From the NCBI RefSeq assembly GCF_000262465.1, contig NZ_CM001489.1, forward strand, positions 2,166,597 to 2,230,596: 64,000 bases of DNA, read 5' to 3'. Made by a program: the position numbers and the translations under genes. Shown here piece by piece: positions 61,278 to 64,000 of this stretch. Under the pieces are notes generated by a model. That model saw only the letters and a list, made by a program, of their open reading frames with translations, ran no database searches and had not been told where the DNA came from. Positions within the stretch are counted from its first letter, which is position 1. Each line of letters begins with the position of its first letter. The stretch is from Frankia sp. QA3. GTDB taxonomy: Bacteria; Actinomycetota; Actinomycetes; Frankiales; Frankiaceae.

Positions 61278-61312
61278 TGTGGTGTCGTCCCGCGCGTCTC
61301 TACCGTGGATCG

Positions 61313-61804
61313 ATGAACCCCGCGCCTGCCCCGCCGACCGCCCTCGCCGCCCTCGAGCGGGCCCTCGCGGACGTGGCGCGGATCCTCGCCGACCGCGCCA
61401 CCGTCGGCGACCTGGCGCGGCGGTCCGGCTTCGACCTGCCAGCCGCCTCGTGGGCGCTGCTGGAGTACCTCGACGGGCACGGCCCCATGCCCGTCTCGGC
61501 CGTCGCCGCCTGCCACGGCGTCGACGTCTCCTCGGTCACCCCGCGGATCAAAAGGCTCGAACGCGACGGCCTGATCAGCCGGCGGCGCGACGCCCGCGAT
61601 GCCCGCGTCCATCTCATCCACATCACCGACCGCGGCCGGCATGCGCTCGACAGCGTCCACGCCGCCCGCCGCGACCTGCTCGGCGCCGCAATCGCCGGCC
61701 TGGACCCCACCCGCCTCGGCATCGCCGCCGAGGTCCTCAAGCTGATCGCAGATCGGCTCTCCACCACGCAGCGACGCATCCACGCCCACGCCCCGGCCCC
61801 CTGA
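61313..61804 (+). CDS. MarR-family transcriptional regulator
   Basis: ATG 61313; 163 residues. ASWALLEYLDGHGPMPVSAV, SSVTPRIKRLERDGLISRRR and DARDARVHLIHITDRGRHAL give the winged helix-turn-helix of MarR proteins. Divergent from the LLM gene and separated by a palindrome. Ligand unknown. Confidence 0.92.
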   Translation: MNPAPAPPTALAALERALADVARILADRATVGDLARRSGFDLPAASWALLEYLDGHGPMPVSAVAACHGVDVSSVTPRIKRLERDGLISRRRDARDARVHLIHITDRGRHALDSVHAARRDLLGAAIAGLDPTRLGIAAEVLKLIADRLSTTQRRIHAHAPAP

Positions 61805-61884
61805 CCACGGCCTCGGCGGCCCCCGCACCGCTCGTCGGCTGCGTCATTCCGGGGACGGCTCGCGGGAGAACCCGCGATCCGCTC

Positions 61885-62064
61885 CTACGCACCCGCCGGC
61901 GCCCAACAGCTCCAGCCGCTGCGGTAGGAGCCTGGCGTTGACTCGCTCTGGGCTTCCATCCGCGGCACGACGTCGGCGTCCAGGTCCAGGCGGGCGAGCA
62001 GCAGCGGCCAGACCAGCTCGTCCTCACCATGGTGGTGGACACCGAGGCCCAGCCCGATAAGGCG
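61885..62064 (-). pseudogene. Hemerythrin-domain shard
   Basis: The minus strand reads GLGVHHHGEDELVWPLLLAR then LDADVVPRMEAQ, the N-terminal helix pair of HHE hemerythrins (HHHGEDELLWP...). The iron ligands of later helices are missing; the frame ends soon after with unrelated residues. No start is visible because the upstream part is another gene's shard. Confidence 0.6.
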
Positions 62065-62087
62065 TATTCGTCTAGAATCGGTGCGTG

Positions 62088-62285
62088 ATGGTCCGGATCC
62101 GAATGCTCGGCCCGCTGGCGGTCGAGGTGGGCGGACGCGCCGTCGCCCTGGGCGGACCGCGGCGACGGGCGGTCCTGGTCCGGCTGGTCGTAGCCCGCGG
62201 TGAGCCCGTCTCGGTGGACGCCTGGCGGTTCGAATCGCTGCTCGGCGAGGCCCGCCGCGCCCTGACCGCCGTGCGCGCAACCTAG
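62088..62285 (+). pseudogene. Internally deleted SARP/BTAD regulator
   Basis: ATG 62088 (or GTG 62085). MVRIRMLGPLAVEVGGRAVA and LGGPRRRAVLVRLVVARGEP are the exact opening of AfsR/SARP DNA-binding domains. SVDAWRFESLLGEARRAL then jumps to the BTAD-type (RFE.LL..AR.AL) segment, skipping about 80 residues, and stops after 65 codons. It is in frame, so a deletion, not a frameshift. It lies 13 bp before lysE. Confidence 0.7.
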
Positions 62286-62298
62286 GAGTTCCGCTGCC

Positions 62299-62934
62299 GT
62301 GATCAATGCCCGTCATCTCGCATCCTTCCTGATAGTCGTGGTGACGCTGATCGCGGTGCCCGGACCGAGCGTGCTCTTCGTCGTCAGTCGGGGGGTCTCG
62401 CTCGGTCGGCGGGCGGCGGTGTTCACCGCACTCGGCAACGAGGCAGGCCTGCTGCTCCAGGTCGTGGCGGTGGCATGCGGCCTGGGAATCGTCGTCGAAC
62501 GCTCGGTGGCGGTGTTCTCCGTCCTCAAGTTCGCCGGCGCCGGCTACCTCGCCTATCTGGGTTGGCAGGCATGGCGGCACCGCGGTGATCTCACCGTCGT
62601 GGCCGCGGGGCCGACGTCGGCTCACACCTCCCGACGCGTCCTGCGGGACGGATTCGTCGTGGGATTCAGTAATCCCAAGGGACTGCTCATCTTCACGGCG
62701 GTACTGCCGCAGTTCGTCGACCGGTCGGCGGGTGGCGTGCCCGTCCAGCTGTTGGTCCTCGGCCTGATCTGCGTGACGATCGCGCTGGTCTCGGACGTGT
62801 CGTGGGGCCTGCTCGCCGCAACCGCCCGCACCTGGCTGGCGCGGTCGCCGCGCCGGCTGTCGGCCATCGGCGGGGCTTCGGGAGTCGTCATGGTGGGGTT
62901 GGGGCTGAAGCTGGCCGTCAGCGACCGGCACTGA
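62299..62934 (+). CDS. LysE family amino-acid exporter
   Basis: GTG 62299; 211 residues. ASFLIVVVTLIAVPGPSVLF is the family start (PGPS), with about six hydrophobic helices and GFVVGFSNPKGLLIFTAVLP in the middle. Exports amino acids or small analogues. The upstream shard may be the relic of a former regulator. Confidence 0.9.
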   Translation: MINARHLASFLIVVVTLIAVPGPSVLFVVSRGVSLGRRAAVFTALGNEAGLLLQVVAVACGLGIVVERSVAVFSVLKFAGAGYLAYLGWQAWRHRGDLTVVAAGPTSAHTSRRVLRDGFVVGFSNPKGLLIFTAVLPQFVDRSAGGVPVQLLVLGLICVTIALVSDVSWGLLAATARTWLARSPRRLSAIGGASGVVMVGLGLKLAVSDRH

Positions 62935-63021
62935 CCCGGATGTCGAGTACCCCGGAAATATGACAGGGCTGCCGTCCGACCCGGGTGGTAGCGTCTGCCT
63001 TCCGTCGAGGGAAGGTACGTC

Positions 63022-63510
63022 ATGCCCGAGCTGGTACACCGACCGGATGGCATTTCCTCTCCGGAACAGGTGCTCCAGGCGGCCGGAGTGCCATTCACGG
63101 CGATGGACCACGACCCGGTTGTCGGGCGGGCGGACGCGGAACTGCTGCTGGGGCTCCCGACCGAGCGGCTGCTGAAGACAATGGTGTTCAGGAATGCCGA
63201 CGGCGGTTTCGTCCTCGCCGCGCTCCCGGTCACCGGCCGGGTCGACTACGGCAGGCTCGCCAGGGCGGCGGGAACCTCTCGCGCGAAGCTCAGCCAGGCC
63301 GCCCCGGAGGACCTGCGGGCCCTCGGCATGGAGCCCGGTGGAGCGAGCCCGGTGTGCGCCGTTCCGGGGGTGGTCGTGGTGTTCGACGTCGCCGTCCGGC
63401 AGATGGGCGTCGTCTTCTGCGGCAGCGGGCGGGCCGACCGCACCATCCAGGTCGACGTCGGCCATCTGATCGAGCTGGTCGAGCCTATCTTCGACGAGCT
63501 GTCCCGGTGA
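63022..63510 (+). CDS. YbaK/EbsC-type aminoacyl-tRNA deacylase
   Basis: ATG 63022 follows GAAGG; 162 residues. LLKTMVFRNADGGFVLAALP, ALGMEPGGASPVCAVPG and FCGSGRADRTIQVDVGHLIE give the YbaK/ProX fold. The conserved catalytic Lys is at LLKTMVF. Family members hydrolyse mischarged Cys- or Ala-tRNA. Complete and alone. Confidence 0.9.
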   Translation: MPELVHRPDGISSPEQVLQAAGVPFTAMDHDPVVGRADAELLLGLPTERLLKTMVFRNADGGFVLAALPVTGRVDYGRLARAAGTSRAKLSQAAPEDLRALGMEPGGASPVCAVPGVVVVFDVAVRQMGVVFCGSGRADRTIQVDVGHLIELVEPIFDELSR

Positions 63511-63539
63511 GGGCGAGACCCTCTCGACCTTGACGTCGA

Positions 63540-63670
63540 TGGCCGCACGCCTACTCCACGCCACCATATTCGAGACCTACAACCTGCTGAGCACCGGCAC
63601 CTGGAAGCCCGTGGTCGAGGGCCTCATCGCGCAGTTCGAGAAGGAACACCCGAACATCACCGTCAAGGGC
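63540..63670 (+). pseudogene. Shard of an extracellular solute-binding protein
   Basis: FETYNLLSTGTWKPVVEGLI then AQFEKEHPNITVKGQ resembles the N-terminal binding-protein motif (W...V...FEK.HPNI.V) of sugar ABC transporters, without a signal peptide. At about 63673 it joins the phosphatase sequence in another frame. Confidence 0.55.
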
Positions 63671-63673
63671 CAG

Positions 63674-64000
63674 CCCCCGCACCAGCGACCGCGCCTACAC
63701 CCGGATCTCCTCGAAGATCGGCTACCTGCCGCTGCGCACCGGGCTCATCGACGACCCGAACGGCCGCGATCTGGCCAGCGTGTTCGACTTCGCCGTCGAC
63801 CAGCGCGGCAGCCGCCTCACCGCCGCGGTCGTGGCGCTCGCCGCGCCGGGCGCACTGCCGGCGATCGTGCACTGCAGCGCCGGCAAGGACCGCACGGGGC
63901 TGGTCATCGCGCTGGTCATCGCGCTGGTCCTCGACCTCGCCGGGGTGCCGGCCGAGGTGATCGCCGAGGACTTCGCGCTGACGTCCTCCCCCGCGCGGGC
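63674..64000 (+). pseudogene. 5'-truncated tyrosine phosphatase family protein (continues past window)
   Basis: The plus strand reads RAYTRISSKIGYLPLRTGLI and LPAIVHCSAGKDRTGLVIAL, the CX5R P-loop (HCSAGKDRTG) of Tyr_phosphatase3/CpsB-type enzymes, followed by AEVIAEDFALTS. Its N-terminal half is absent and replaced by the solute-binding shard. A 12-bp duplication (CTGGTCATCGCG) follows the P-loop. The C-terminus lies beyond the window. Confidence 0.7.

Noticed and set aside
62220..62240. A GGTTCGAATC-like string resembling a tRNA T-arm
   Set aside because: No acceptor, D or anticodon stems fit around it; it lies in a coding remnant.
61885..63567. A 560-codon minus-strand frame
   Set aside because: It covers antisense of lysE and ybaK; only its last 59 codons resemble a protein (the hemerythrin shard).

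Overview
The window is about 72% G+C with strong third-position GC and carries WhiB, SpoIIE-type PP2C phosphatases, a SAV2177/DUF574-type methyltransferase and gas-vesicle genes. That points to a filamentous actinomycete. A Frankia-like or related soil actinobacterium is my best guess; the genus is inferred, not shown. No rRNA, tRNA or CRISPR array was recognised.

Layout. 0-13.5 kb: a phytoene-dehydrogenase-like FAD enzyme (cut by the window edge), a small membrane protein and WhiB; a large multidomain SpoIIE phosphatase; a three-gene ABC-2 exporter; a vanadium haloperoxidase/PAP2-like secreted protein; a glycerol-dehydrogenase-like enzyme; a DUF574 methyltransferase divergent from an SRPBCC protein. 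13.5-17 kb: a scrambled island with shards of neighbouring genes and of insertion sequences, a frameshifted epimerase and an intact DUF2236 oxygenase. 17-22 kb: small genes, a GAF-EAL protein and an MMPL transporter. 22-24.6 kb: a dead cytochrome P450, a degenerate tandem repeat and an element of about 590 bp with terminal inverted repeats. 24.6-34.5 kb: a methyltransferase, two ferritin-like proteins, a one-polypeptide adenylation-carrier-membrane acyltransferase fusion, and an FbpABC-type ferric iron importer, with DtxR/IdeR-like boxes in front of both divergent units. 34.5-46.4 kb: an 811-residue orphan, a broken LLM oxidoreductase, then a probable catabolic operon (TetR, Rieske oxygenase, 2Fe-2S ferredoxin, flavin dehydrogenase, E1 alpha/beta, lone lipoyl domain) with a divergent SDR. 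46.4-53.6 kb: CsaA, DoxX, TetR, ArsR plus AHSA1, gene shards, and a decaying gas-vesicle cluster. 53.8-64 kb: aldo/keto reductase, CooC-like ATPase, F420-type reductase, a second SpoIIE phosphatase, DUF6158, PPOX, Gfo/Idh/MocA, LLM plus MarR, LysE, YbaK, and shards ending in a partial tyrosine phosphatase.

How it fits together. The most coherent unusual system is the putative iron-responsive locus at 25.7-34.5 kb, which combines import (FbpABC), ferritin-like proteins and a membrane-bound activation/transfer enzyme. The second is the Rieske/E1 operon, which has promoter and operator candidates but no E2 or E3. The rest is accessory-genome texture: many minisatellites, gene shards, and single-base losses in short G/C-rich stretches that break otherwise good reading frames.
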